Shown piece by piece: positions 16,905 to 24,541 of a stretch of DNA of 64,000 bases; positions within the stretch are counted from its first letter, which is position 1, and each line of letters starts with the position of its first letter. The translations under genes were made by a program, and so were the position numbers. Origin of the DNA: Acidobacteriota bacterium (lineage in GTDB: Bacteria > Acidobacteriota > Vicinamibacteria > Vicinamibacterales > CAVVIG01); assembly GCA_020850715.1 (NCBI GenBank), contig JADZED010000080.1, positions 132,524 to 196,523 of the forward strand. Reading direction: 5' to 3'. Below the pieces are notes generated by a model. It was not told where the DNA came from. It was given only the letters and a program-made list of their open reading frames with translations, and did no database searches.

Positions 16905-18697
16905 GCCCGTCCGATCGACGCCAGCGGGCGCTCCTGGTCGCGCTGGCGCTGTGCGCCGTGGGTTTCGGCGCCTACGTGCGGTTCGCCGACCAGAACCAGG
17001 TGTTCTGCCAGTCGCCCGACGAGATGTCCGAGGTGATGCCCGGCATCCGGCTGCACGGGCTGCCGCTCACGAACCTCGGCGCGCCGCCGCGCTACAACTT
17101 CCTCACGTCGCTGTTCTACTCGCAGCACGGGCTCGGCGACACCTCGTTCTATTACCTGGCGAGCGGCGCGCTGTCGGCGCTGCGGATTCCTGTCGCCGAG
17201 TCGTCGCTCTACGCGGCCGGCGGCGTCGTCAACCTGGCATTCGCGCTCGCCGGCGGCCTGCTCGCCGGTGCGCTCGCCGGCGCGATGGCCGGTTGGACGT
17301 TCGCGCTGTTCGTCCTCGTGTCGCCCTTCTACGTCTTCGTCTCGAAGTCCGGCTGGGCCCGCCTCACGTGGACGCCGCTGCTGCTCGTGCTGGTGTTCCT
17401 GGCCCAGCGGCGCGCGATGCGCCGCCGCGGTCTGCTGTGGCCGGCGATCTTCTGCGCGCTGGCCGGGTTCGTCGCGCTGACCGACGGGTTCGTCATGCTC
17501 CCGATCGTCGCGGCCCTGGGCTGGTTCAGCGTGGACGGGCGCACGCGGGAGCGCCTGGTGGCGCTCGCGCACGACCGCGTGTTCCTGGCCGGGTGCACGG
17601 CGATCGCCGCCGGCCTGGCGATCGACCTCGCGCTGGGCCTGGTCGCGCGCGCGCGCGGCAGCGAGCTGACGGTGATGGCCTACGTGCTGGCGCGCGGGCA
17701 GGCCGGCGCGCTCGTGCCGTCGCTCCACGTCCTGTCGGCCTGGACGCGGTGCATCGACTACTACTTCCCGTTCCGCGGCGCCTGGATCCTCGTCTGCGCG
17801 GCGGCCGCGCTCGCGGCGCGCGAGGGGTTGCGCGGACGCGCGATCGGCGTCGCCGCCGCGTGGTTCCTCCTCGCGTCGTCGGGCATTCTGCGGTACGCCG
17901 GCGCGGCCGAGGCGATGAATCCCGGGAGCGTGCCCGGCGCGCTCAACGCGTATCAGATCGCCCCGCCGTCGTTTCTGCTGACGGCGTGGCTGCTCGCCTC
18001 GTACGCGCCGCTGCGCGGCCGGCTCGGGACCGCCGCGGTCCTCGTCCTGGCCGGCGCGATGGCCTGGCAGTCGACCGTCGTCGCCTTCGCGGAGCCGCCG
18101 CGCAACGTGGCGCCGAACCGGCTCGTGAAGCAGGCCGACATGCCGCTGAGCGCGTGCCGCACGGTCAAGGCGGCGGCGTACTACGTCCGCGCGCACCAGG
18201 AGCCGGGCGGTCCACTGCCGTACGTCTTCCACCTCTCGAACGACGTCTATCTCGGCCACATCGGCGAGCTCTACTACGGCCTGAGCTACGGCGGCGGGCC
18301 CGGCGATCCGAACCACCTGCTCGATTTCGGCTGGCACCAGTTCGGGCGGCAGTCTCCGCCGGAGGCGTTCTACGAGCCGTATGGCGTGAAGCGCTTCGAC
18401 TACTACGTCGCGTTCACCGAGGAGCGCGAGACGACGAAAGCGCCGCAGGCGTTCGCGCCCGCGGTCATCGATCGCCTGAAGGCCGACGGCGCGCGCGTGG
18501 TCTGCACGATCGTCGACGGCGGCCGCGTACTGGGGTGGATCCTGTCGTACCGCGACGAGCCGCCGACCACGCTCGACTACCGCACGGCGTCAGCCGCGTG
18601 GAACCGCCGCTTCGGGCGCGCGGCGGCCTTGATGCAGCAGCCGCTCGCCGGCAGCGCCTATCACTTCGGGTATCAGTGGCGGCCGCCTTCGCAATGA
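16901..18697 (+). CDS. Multi-span membrane protein, GT-C-like
   Basis: A 598-residue membrane protein. The first half (to about residue 400) has roughly 10-12 hydrophobic helices, and the last 190 residues are polar and likely periplasmic. The layout, with an early acidic loop (SPDEMSEVMPG), resembles GT-C transferases that use lipid-phosphate sugars, where acidic residues in the first periplasmic loop are catalytic. The match is architectural only. It overlaps the SGNH gene by ATGA and is the last gene of this operon. Downstream, 73 bases without a convincing terminator hairpin separate it from the convergent RNA ligase. Confidence 0.6.
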   Translation: MSPSDRRQRALLVALALCAVGFGAYVRFADQNQVFCQSPDEMSEVMPGIRLHGLPLTNLGAPPRYNFLTSLFYSQHGLGDTSFYYLASGALSALRIPVAESSLYAAGGVVNLAFALAGGLLAGALAGAMAGWTFALFVLVSPFYVFVSKSGWARLTWTPLLLVLVFLAQRRAMRRRGLLWPAIFCALAGFVALTDGFVMLPIVAALGWFSVDGRTRERLVALAHDRVFLAGCTAIAAGLAIDLALGLVARARGSELTVMAYVLARGQAGALVPSLHVLSAWTRCIDYYFPFRGAWILVCAAAALAAREGLRGRAIGVAAAWFLLASSGILRYAGAAEAMNPGSVPGALNAYQIAPPSFLLTAWLLASYAPLRGRLGTAAVLVLAGAMAWQSTVVAFAEPPRNVAPNRLVKQADMPLSACRTVKAAAYYVRAHQEPGGPLPYVFHLSNDVYLGHIGELYYGLSYGGGPGDPNHLLDFGWHQFGRQSPPEAFYEPYGVKRFDYYVAFTEERETTKAPQAFAPAVIDRLKADGARVVCTIVDGGRVLGWILSYRDEPPTTLDYRTASAAWNRRFGRAAALMQQPLAGSAYHFGYQWRPPSQ

Positions 18698-18770
18698 GAC
18701 ATTCCACGCGTCAGCCACGAAACCAGCCCGCGCCTTCGGTGTCGACGGGCGCCCCGGCGGGCCGCCGCGC

Positions 18771-19475
18771 TCAGGGCACGTCGACTGACGCCGCGTGGCC
18801 GCCGGCGATCCGGTTCGGCGTGAGCCGCCGGCGCTGCCAGTGCTCGCCGATGGCCAGTGTGAACTCGGGCCGTACGAGCTTGGCCCGGCCTTGAAGGAAA
18901 CCTCCGTGGTCGCGCCTGACGTAGATGCCCTCCGCCGGTCCGTCTCCAACGCGCGAGCCCCCGAGCAGGCCCTGGACCGACCGTAGGTCGAAGCGTCCTT
19001 CGGCCAGGCGTGGAACCACGGCCAGACCGATTCCGGCCACGATTCGATCCCGGCGTTCCGCGCTCCAGAATCGCCCGGCCGTCCGGTCGAAGATGTCGAA
19101 CGCGACGAACCAATCGGGGAGACGAGTGTAGGGCACCGTGTGCCGGGCATGGCACCATTCGCCGAACACGATCAGATCCCGGCCAAGCGTCTGCACGAGC
19201 GATTGCCGGCGCACACTCAGCCAGCGCCGCAACGGCTTGAACTGCGGGTGCGGAGATTCCACCGGGACGTACGACCCGCGGTTCTGTACGCGCAGCTCCC
19301 CGTCTTCCCCGATCGAGAGACCGAGGTTGGTCCCGTCGAGCTTCTCCTCGATGATCACGGGATGGGACAGGAGCTCGCCGGCTTCGGCGGGTGAAAGCAG
19401 CTTGTCATCCCGCGGCGCGCCAGGCCCGAGCCACAGCAGGTGAGGCGTTCGCGGAAACCGCACGAACTCGCTCAC
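18771..19475 (-). CDS. ATP-dependent RNA ligase (nucleotidyltransferase superfamily)
   Basis: A 234-residue protein with every core motif of covalent nucleotidyltransferases. Motif I is EKLDGTN with adenylation lysine K45, motif Ia is QNRGSY (64-69), motif III is FGEW (104-107), motif IIIa is FVAFDIFD (123-130), motif IV is EGIYVR (182-187) and motif V is AKLV with K199. The short length and KLDGTN core fit Rnl2-like RNA ligases, which seal 3'-OH/5'-PO4 RNA ends, rather than DNA ligases; no OB-fold is visible. It begins at GTG 19475, overlapping the stop of the PIN gene (GTGA), so it is translated with it. In this trio it may reseal RNA cut by the PIN nuclease (inference). Confidence 0.85.
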   Translation of the reverse strand: MSEFVRFPRTPHLLWLGPGAPRDDKLLSPAEAGELLSHPVIIEEKLDGTNLGLSIGEDGELRVQNRGSYVPVESPHPQFKPLRRWLSVRRQSLVQTLGRDLIVFGEWCHARHTVPYTRLPDWFVAFDIFDRTAGRFWSAERRDRIVAGIGLAVVPRLAEGRFDLRSVQGLLGGSRVGDGPAEGIYVRRDHGGFLQGRAKLVRPEFTLAIGEHWQRRRLTPNRIAGGHAASVDVP

Positions 19476-19984
19476 CTGTCCGCCCGCCTGCGGTACAGCC
19501 GCTCGATTTCGTCAGGGCACAGGAAGTGGACCGTCACCGCACATGCCTCGAGGGCCCCGATCCAGCCGCGCCACTTGCTGTCCAGCGCCTGCAGAATCGG
19601 CGGGTGTTCCGGGTGCGCCGCGGCGACCGCCAGGAACTTGCAGTCGGATGGATCGTACCGTGTCCCGTCTGCGGGAACCGGCAGCTCGTGGAAGCCCGTC
19701 TCGCCGCCATTGGGCGTGATCTTCACCCGGGTCACCCGCTGTCCACCCCATTCATGCGTCAGCAGCCACTTCAGGAAGGCGTTGCCCGGCGACGGCGGGC
19801 CGTACGGGGCAAGGTTGTTCCTGTATTCGGCGACAACGTCGCCGGCATCGTCGACGAACACATGCCCGTGCCGCATCACGTCGCGGAGGGCCGCCGCGCT
19901 CGCTGCGGCGCAAAGGGCACTCGCGGGGGTGTGGTTGGCAACGACGGCCACGTTGGTATCGACGACGCAGCGCACCGGCGTCAT
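19472..19984 (-). CDS. PIN-domain nuclease
   Basis: A 170-residue protein. It starts with VVDTNVAV holding D9, the first PIN metal ligand, followed by E53 in VVAEYRNN, D111/D114 in YDPSDCKFLAVA, and D135 in ILQALDSKW. This acid arrangement is the PIN active site, used by VapC, Nob1 and other RNases for single-stranded or tRNA cleavage. The ATG at 19984 overlaps the ATPase stop (ATGA), and the stop overlaps the RNA ligase start. There is no small antitoxin gene, so it is not an ordinary VapBC pair. RNA is the likely substrate by family, but no target can be read here. Confidence 0.8.
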   Translation of the reverse strand: MTPVRCVVDTNVAVVANHTPASALCAAASAAALRDVMRHGHVFVDDAGDVVAEYRNNLAPYGPPSPGNAFLKWLLTHEWGGQRVTRVKITPNGGETGFHELPVPADGTRYDPSDCKFLAVAAAHPEHPPILQALDSKWRGWIGALEACAVTVHFLCPDEIERLYRRRADR

Positions 19985-21360
19985 CGCTGCGCGGCCTTCG
20001 CCATGCGACGGGCCTGCGCCTCGCTCCGCGCGACCAGATCCTCCATCTCGTCGCCGAAGAACCCCGCCGGCCAATTGAGGATGTTGCCGTAGAGATCGAC
20101 CTGCAGCGGCTCGAGCTTCGCCGTCGCGTCCTGCGTGTGCACGAAGTAGAGCGCCGCGTCGTCGTTGGACAGGTCCTGCTCTCCAATTCTTCGCTGGAGC
20201 CGGCGGAGAAAGTGTTCCGAGTGGCTCTCCACGATGAACTGGCACTCGCGCGGGGTGCCGTTCTCGCGAGCGCCGATGGCGTCGATGAGCAGATCGGCCA
20301 GGTCCGCCTGCACACGCGGGTGCAGATGAATCTCCGGTTGCTCGAGAATCACGATGGAGCGCCGCGGAACGTACAACGCTTCGACGATCACGGGCAGGAT
20401 CTGGCTGATGCCGAAGCCCACGTCGGTCAGCTTCACAGGAGGCAGTCTCGGGCTCGTGCGCACGAGCACTTCATACTCCTTGCGATGCGCCCCGAGCGGC
20501 CTGATCTCGAAGTCGTCGATCAGGTGCATCGAACGGAGGCGCTCGCCCACCAGTTCGGCCAGCGGCTTCGTTCTCTGCTTCGGCCGCCAGTTGAACGTGC
20601 GATCGCCCGCGGCGAGGATTGCCTCCACAGCGCGATCGCCTCTCTGCCCGACGTGATCGGGAGTCTCGCCAGACCAGAGGTACAGCCGCTTGGGATACTC
20701 GCGCAGGGGGCCGACGTAGAACACGCGCTTGAGCATCCGCTCGAGCTCGAGCACCAGATCGGACAGGAAGGTCGTGTTCTGGTAGTGCGCGGTGGCTTCA
20801 TCGGGAAACCCGTAGAATCGCACCGGCTCGGGCAGCGGCCATGGGCGGCCGACCTGCCGGACCAGGGGATAGACGGCGGATTCGAGATCGTACTTGTTGC
20901 CGCTGTCCCGCCGCGTCATCGAGACATCGAGCACCGGGGTGTTGCCATCCCGGAGCTCGTAGCGGAGCCCTTGCACATACGGCTGATGGCGTTTGTCGCC
21001 GGCGAACGATGCGGTGAATCCAATGCGATCGCCGGAATACGCGCGCCTGGTCTGCGGATCGGAGATCTCGAGCGGCCTGGACAGCGTCCACTCCAGCTCC
21101 ACGTCCAGCGGCTGCGACGTGTCGTGATCGTGGACGGCGTCGTCGTAGGTGCCGAGGTCGACGAGCGTGCGAGCGTCCCCGAGCTGCAGCGCGCGCTGAC
21201 GATCCGGCGACTCGGATGTCTGCTTCAACATCAGCAGCAGTTGCGGGATGCTGGTCTTGCCGGCGCTGTTGGCGCCAAACAGCACCGTCAGCGGCGCCAG
21301 GCGAATCTCGCCGGAATCCTGCCACGCCTTGAAGTTCCTGAAGCGAAGTCTCGTGAGCAT
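19981..21360 (-). CDS. AAA/SMC-like ATPase with DUF3696 C-terminus
   Basis: A 459-residue ATPase of the RecF/SMC-ABC type. Walker A is GANSAGKTS (29-37, K35). The signature loop is around DVGFGISQ (313-320). Walker B is IVILEQPEIHLHP (336-348) with catalytic E343, and the switch histidine lies in VESHSEHFLRRL (377-388). The C-terminal stretch YGNILNWPAGFFGDEMEDL matches the DUF3696 end. Relatives are common in antiphage ATPase-nuclease pairs, where the ATPase senses and the partner cuts. The start follows a strong GAGGAG site. Spot counts give 60-65% GC in this trio against about 70% in the polysaccharide genes, consistent with a separate origin. Confidence 0.88.
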   Translation of the reverse strand: MLTRLRFRNFKAWQDSGEIRLAPLTVLFGANSAGKTSIPQLLLMLKQTSESPDRQRALQLGDARTLVDLGTYDDAVHDHDTSQPLDVELEWTLSRPLEISDPQTRRAYSGDRIGFTASFAGDKRHQPYVQGLRYELRDGNTPVLDVSMTRRDSGNKYDLESAVYPLVRQVGRPWPLPEPVRFYGFPDEATAHYQNTTFLSDLVLELERMLKRVFYVGPLREYPKRLYLWSGETPDHVGQRGDRAVEAILAAGDRTFNWRPKQRTKPLAELVGERLRSMHLIDDFEIRPLGAHRKEYEVLVRTSPRLPPVKLTDVGFGISQILPVIVEALYVPRRSIVILEQPEIHLHPRVQADLADLLIDAIGARENGTPRECQFIVESHSEHFLRRLQRRIGEQDLSNDDAALYFVHTQDATAKLEPLQVDLYGNILNWPAGFFGDEMEDLVARSEAQARRMAKAAQR

Positions 21361-21366
21361 CGCGCG

Positions 21367-21372
21367 CTCCTC
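21367..21372 (-). promoter_or_regulatory. Strong ribosome-binding site of the ATPase gene
   Basis: On the minus strand GAGGAG lies 6 bases before the ATG at 21360. Most genes in this window start by overlapping the previous stop and lack such a site, so this one supports independent initiation of the ATPase-PIN-ligase unit. No convincing -35/-10 pair is visible in the 108-bp gap. Confidence 0.6.
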
Positions 21373-21468
21373 AGAGGGCCTGGCCCCGCCGCCTCGCCAG
21401 CCTATCCCGGCGATCCGTGGCGGAGATCGATCATCGTCGGGTCGATCCCGCCTGTGCGATCGACTGCT

Positions 21469-22116
21469 TCATCGCCGGGGCCGCCCCACGAACACCAGCT
21501 TGCCCCAGCGACGACGAAGCCACACCTGGTCGAACTCCTGCCGGATCGTCCGCAGCACCTCGTCGGTCCGCTCGATCCAGGCGTGATACAGCGGATACTC
21601 CTCCTCGGTCATCGTCGCAAATGCGTCCATCCTGCCGGACAGCGCGCGGACGGGCTTCAGCTCGCTGATGGCGTGCACGGCCGTGAGGAACGGCGTGCGC
21701 GCCGGCTCGACGATGACGACGCGGCCTCCGGGTGCGAGCACGCGCCGCATCTCGGCCAGTCCCGCGCGGACGAGATCGAAGGTGGGAAAGTGATGGAGCC
21801 CGCCCTGGATGATCGCGACGTCGATCGACGCCGGCCGGATCGGCAGGCGGCACGCGTCGCCCACGGCGCAGCGCTCGCGGAGCGCGGAGACCTCGACCAG
21901 CGACCGCGAGAGATCGACGCCGTAGACGCGCGCGAACCCGAGCTCGCGCCAGGCGGCCAGGCCGTTGCCGCGGCCGGAGCAGACCTCGAGGACCCGCGCG
22001 TCGCGGCTCCAGCCGCCGGCGCCGACGCTCCGCAGCCGCCGGATGAACTTGCGCCGCTCCTCCGCTGGAGTCTCGAACGCCTGGTAGGCGCGCTCCCAGC
22101 GCGTGAGCTCACTCAT
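21469..22116 (-). CDS. Class I SAM-dependent methyltransferase
   Basis: A 215-residue methyltransferase of the UbiE/MT11 type. Motif I is VLEVCSGRGNGLA (about residues 42-54), the acidic loop is GVDLSRS, and the later region IQGGLHHFPTFD/VLAPGGRVVIVEP is typical. The final part ends with QVWLRRRWGKLVFVG. It overlaps the DUF2304 gene by 8 bases and is the last gene of the 25740-21469 operon before the ATPase trio. The acceptor is unknown; a lipid or sugar is likely from context. Confidence 0.85.
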   Translation of the reverse strand: MSELTRWERAYQAFETPAEERRKFIRRLRSVGAGGWSRDARVLEVCSGRGNGLAAWRELGFARVYGVDLSRSLVEVSALRERCAVGDACRLPIRPASIDVAIIQGGLHHFPTFDLVRAGLAEMRRVLAPGGRVVIVEPARTPFLTAVHAISELKPVRALSGRMDAFATMTEEEYPLYHAWIERTDEVLRTIRQEFDQVWLRRRWGKLVFVGRPRR

Positions 22117-22489
22117 CGCCCGCGGCGTCGCCGCGAGGCCGCCGCGTCCCCCCCGCGTCGAGCGCGTCGCGAATCGCCAGCTCCTGCGTCAGCCGGCTGA
22201 GGCGATTGGACACCTGCGTGAGCTGGCCGAGCACGTAGATCAGCATCAGCACGAGAAAGGCGATGGCGAGCGCGAGCAGCGCCGGCGCGCCGAGCGCCAG
22301 CGCGCCGATCCAGTCGATCGGCCGGCGCACGACGGGGAACGTCAGCAGCACGAGGCCGGCCGCGATCACCAGCACGAAGATGACGCCGTAGCCGACGTAG
22401 AGGCGATCCCGCCGCACGAGCTGGAAGATCCAGGCGATCGTCAGGATCGCCAGGGCGTCGACCAGCAGCGCGCCGGCCTCAGCCGCCAT
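22109..22489 (-). CDS. DUF2304 small membrane protein
   Basis: A 126-residue protein with three hydrophobic segments (about residues 5-20, 30-55, 65-90) and a charged C-terminal tail with coiled-coil character. DUF2304 proteins usually sit beside a GT2 glycosyltransferase of the polyprenyl-phosphate type, as here (22479-23276, 11-base overlap), and are thought to help it in the membrane. I chose ATG 22489, since upstream sequence is Arg-rich and antisense-like. Confidence 0.75.
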   Translation of the reverse strand: MAAEAGALLVDALAILTIAWIFQLVRRDRLYVGYGVIFVLVIAAGLVLLTFPVVRRPIDWIGALALGAPALLALAIAFLVLMLIYVLGQLTQVSNRLSRLTQELAIRDALDAGGTRRPRGDAAGDE

Positions 22490-23276
22490 GCCGCATCTGC
22501 TCCTCGACGCGTTCGATCCGCCCGCTGCGCGCCGGCGTTTGCGCCCGTCGCCGCCCCAGGCGCCCCTCGAGCGCGCCAATCAGGATCAGGAACGACACCT
22601 TCATCGGATACTTCAAGGCACTCAGCGGCGAGTACATCGACTCGCCGTGCCGCCGCGGCTCCACCGCGATGGGACTCTCGCCAACCGTGTAGCCCGACTC
22701 GATCAGGTAGACGAGCGCCTCGGCGTGGAAATCGACGAAGGGCCGGGCGCGCAGCACCGGAAACACGCGCCGGCCGATCACCTTCAGGCCCGACGAGGTG
22801 TCGTAGATCCGCCGCCCGGTGAACAGCGCGATCAGCGTCGAGAACAGCCGCATGCCGAGCCGCCGGACCAGCGGCTCGGCCGCATAGCCGCGCCGCGCGT
22901 CGAAGCGCGACCCGATCAGCAGATCGTAGCCGCCCTCGGTGAAGGCGGCCAGCAGCGGGCGCAGGTCCGACGCGCGATGCTGGCCGTCGGCGTCGAAAGT
23001 GATGAGCGCGTCGTAGCCCGTCCGCTCCGCATAGGTGATCGCGGTCTGCAGCGCGCGGCCGTACCCGAGGTTCGCGAGGTGCGTCGCCGTCGCCACGCCG
23101 CTCCGCCGCAGCACCGCCCCGGTCGGGTCGCTCGATCCGTCGTCTATCACGAGCAGATCGAGCTCGGGGGCCTCGGCGCGGACGCGCTCGACCACCGAGG
23201 CAATCGTCGGCGCCTCGTTGAACGCCGGAATGGCGACCAGGACGCGGGGCGCCGGCCGCCCGGCGGCGATGTTCAT
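22479..23276 (-). CDS. GT2 glycosyltransferase, dolichol-phosphate-mannose-synthase-like
   Basis: A 265-residue GT-A enzyme. It has the start VLVAIPAFNEAPTIASVVE, IDDGSSDPT for nucleotide binding and ITFDADGQHR with the DxD motif, followed by GSRFDARRGYAAEPLVRR. It lacks clear C-terminal membrane helices, which the DUF2304 partner may supply. Family members transfer a sugar from UDP or GDP donors to polyprenyl phosphate, making the donor for GT-C enzymes. The next gene in the operon (23273-24541) is a GT-C-type protein, so the pair may form one pathway. The start overlaps the GT-C stop. Confidence 0.87.
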   Translation of the reverse strand: MNIAAGRPAPRVLVAIPAFNEAPTIASVVERVRAEAPELDLLVIDDGSSDPTGAVLRRSGVATATHLANLGYGRALQTAITYAERTGYDALITFDADGQHRASDLRPLLAAFTEGGYDLLIGSRFDARRGYAAEPLVRRLGMRLFSTLIALFTGRRIYDTSSGLKVIGRRVFPVLRARPFVDFHAEALVYLIESGYTVGESPIAVEPRRHGESMYSPLSALKYPMKVSFLILIGALEGRLGRRRAQTPARSGRIERVEEQMRHGG

Positions 23277-24541
23277 AGAGCCGCTTCGATCCTACCCGAT
23301 TGCATCCGATCGATCGCCACCGCGGCGAACACCAGGAGGAGCGGCAGCAGCGGCACCTGGTACCGCGGCGAGGCATACAGGAAGACGTGCACCAGGAAGA
23401 CGATCGCGATCGGTCCGGCCACGACGAGCGTTCGATATCGGGGCCCGCGCCGCCACGCCAGGACCAGGCCGGCGAAGCCCAACGCGACCGACGCGAGCGA
23501 GAGCGCGAGGAGCGACAGCTTGGCGGCGAGCCGGGCGTGCTGCCCTCGCTCGAAATACGCGGCGTACCGATCCGACAGGCCGCGAACGTAGGTGGTCTGG
23601 CTCGAGATCCAGAACACCGGGACGCGGCGCAGGGAGTAGGCGAGGTACTGTCCCGGATTACGCCCGATGTTGGCGAGCCCCGCGCGGCCGAGGGCCTCGT
23701 TCTGCCGGACGTAGTCGAGCCCGGCCACGATCGCCCGCAGCTCGGGGTCGTCGGCCGGCCACTCGTCCCACCCGGTCGTCGCGATGTACAGCGCGTTGCC
23801 GCCGACCGCGGTGACGAGAATGGGGCGGCCGAACACGCGATAGTTCCGGATCGTCCAGGGCGCAATCGTGAGGCAGGCGACGATGGCGGCAACGGCGGCG
23901 GCCGAGGTGCGCGCCGGCCCGCCGCGCCACCAGATGGCGGCGACGGCGAGCGGCACGAGCAGCACGCATTCGGGGCGCAGCAGCGTCGCGACGCCGAGCA
24001 CCAGGCCGGCGAGCGCCGCGCGCGGACGCGGGGGAAGCCCTGCGGCGTGCGCGGCGTCGCCCGAGCCGATCAGGCAGACCGCGGCGGCCAGCAGCAGCGA
24101 GAGCGTCGTTTCGGTGAGCAGGACGCCGCTGTAGGCGATGAGCGCCGGCGACGCGGCGGCCAGCACGCCGGCGATCGTGCCGGTCCGGCGGCCGAACCAC
24201 GACCCGATCAGCGCGGCCAGCACGGCGGCGAGCGCGCCCATCAGCGCCTGCACCAGCGCGACGATCGCCATGCTCCGGCCGGCGGTGCGATAGACGGCGG
24301 CAATCGTCAGCGGATAGATCGGCCCCATCCCGACCTCCGGCAGCAGCCGTTCGGCGGGGCCCGCAAAGGTCTCCGAGGCGAAGCCGCCGAGGAAGCCGCG
24401 CCCTTCCGCCACGTTGGTCGCCACCTCGTGGTAGAAGCGGCAGTCCTCGCAGGTGCGGCCGATCTGCGGATACGCCAGGACGTACGCGGCGCGCAGCGCG
24501 AAGGCGAGCAGCCCGACCCAGAGCAGGCGTCGGGCAGGCAT
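23273..24541 (-). CDS. GT39/ArnT-like membrane glycosyltransferase
   Basis: A 422-residue membrane protein with about 10-12 helices. The N-terminal region gives a short first helix, then a periplasmic loop with acidic residues (CEDCRFYHEVATNVAEGRGF), followed by PIYPLTIAAVYR; this is the pattern of GT-C/ArnT-PMT enzymes where a D/E in loop 1 is catalytic. The middle part contains LLRPECVLLVPLA and WTIRNYRVFGRPI, typical of the family. It would transfer a sugar from a polyprenyl-phosphate donor to an acceptor on the periplasmic side. ATG 24541 overlaps the preceding glycosyltransferase stop. Confidence 0.82.
   Translation of the reverse strand: MPARRLLWVGLLAFALRAAYVLAYPQIGRTCEDCRFYHEVATNVAEGRGFLGGFASETFAGPAERLLPEVGMGPIYPLTIAAVYRTAGRSMAIVALVQALMGALAAVLAALIGSWFGRRTGTIAGVLAAASPALIAYSGVLLTETTLSLLLAAAVCLIGSGDAAHAAGLPPRPRAALAGLVLGVATLLRPECVLLVPLAVAAIWWRGGPARTSAAAVAAIVACLTIAPWTIRNYRVFGRPILVTAVGGNALYIATTGWDEWPADDPELRAIVAGLDYVRQNEALGRAGLANIGRNPGQYLAYSLRRVPVFWISSQTTYVRGLSDRYAAYFERGQHARLAAKLSLLALSLASVALGFAGLVLAWRRGPRYRTLVVAGPIAIVFLVHVFLYASPRYQVPLLPLLLVFAAVAIDRMQSGRIEAAL

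Noticed and set aside
18698-18770. Terminator between the convergent operon end and the RNA ligase gene
   Set aside because: I could not find a stem longer than five pairs or a T-run in this 73-base gap.
19472-19984. PIN gene as the toxin of a VapBC pair
   Set aside because: There is no small antitoxin upstream; its coupled partners are an ATPase and an RNA ligase.
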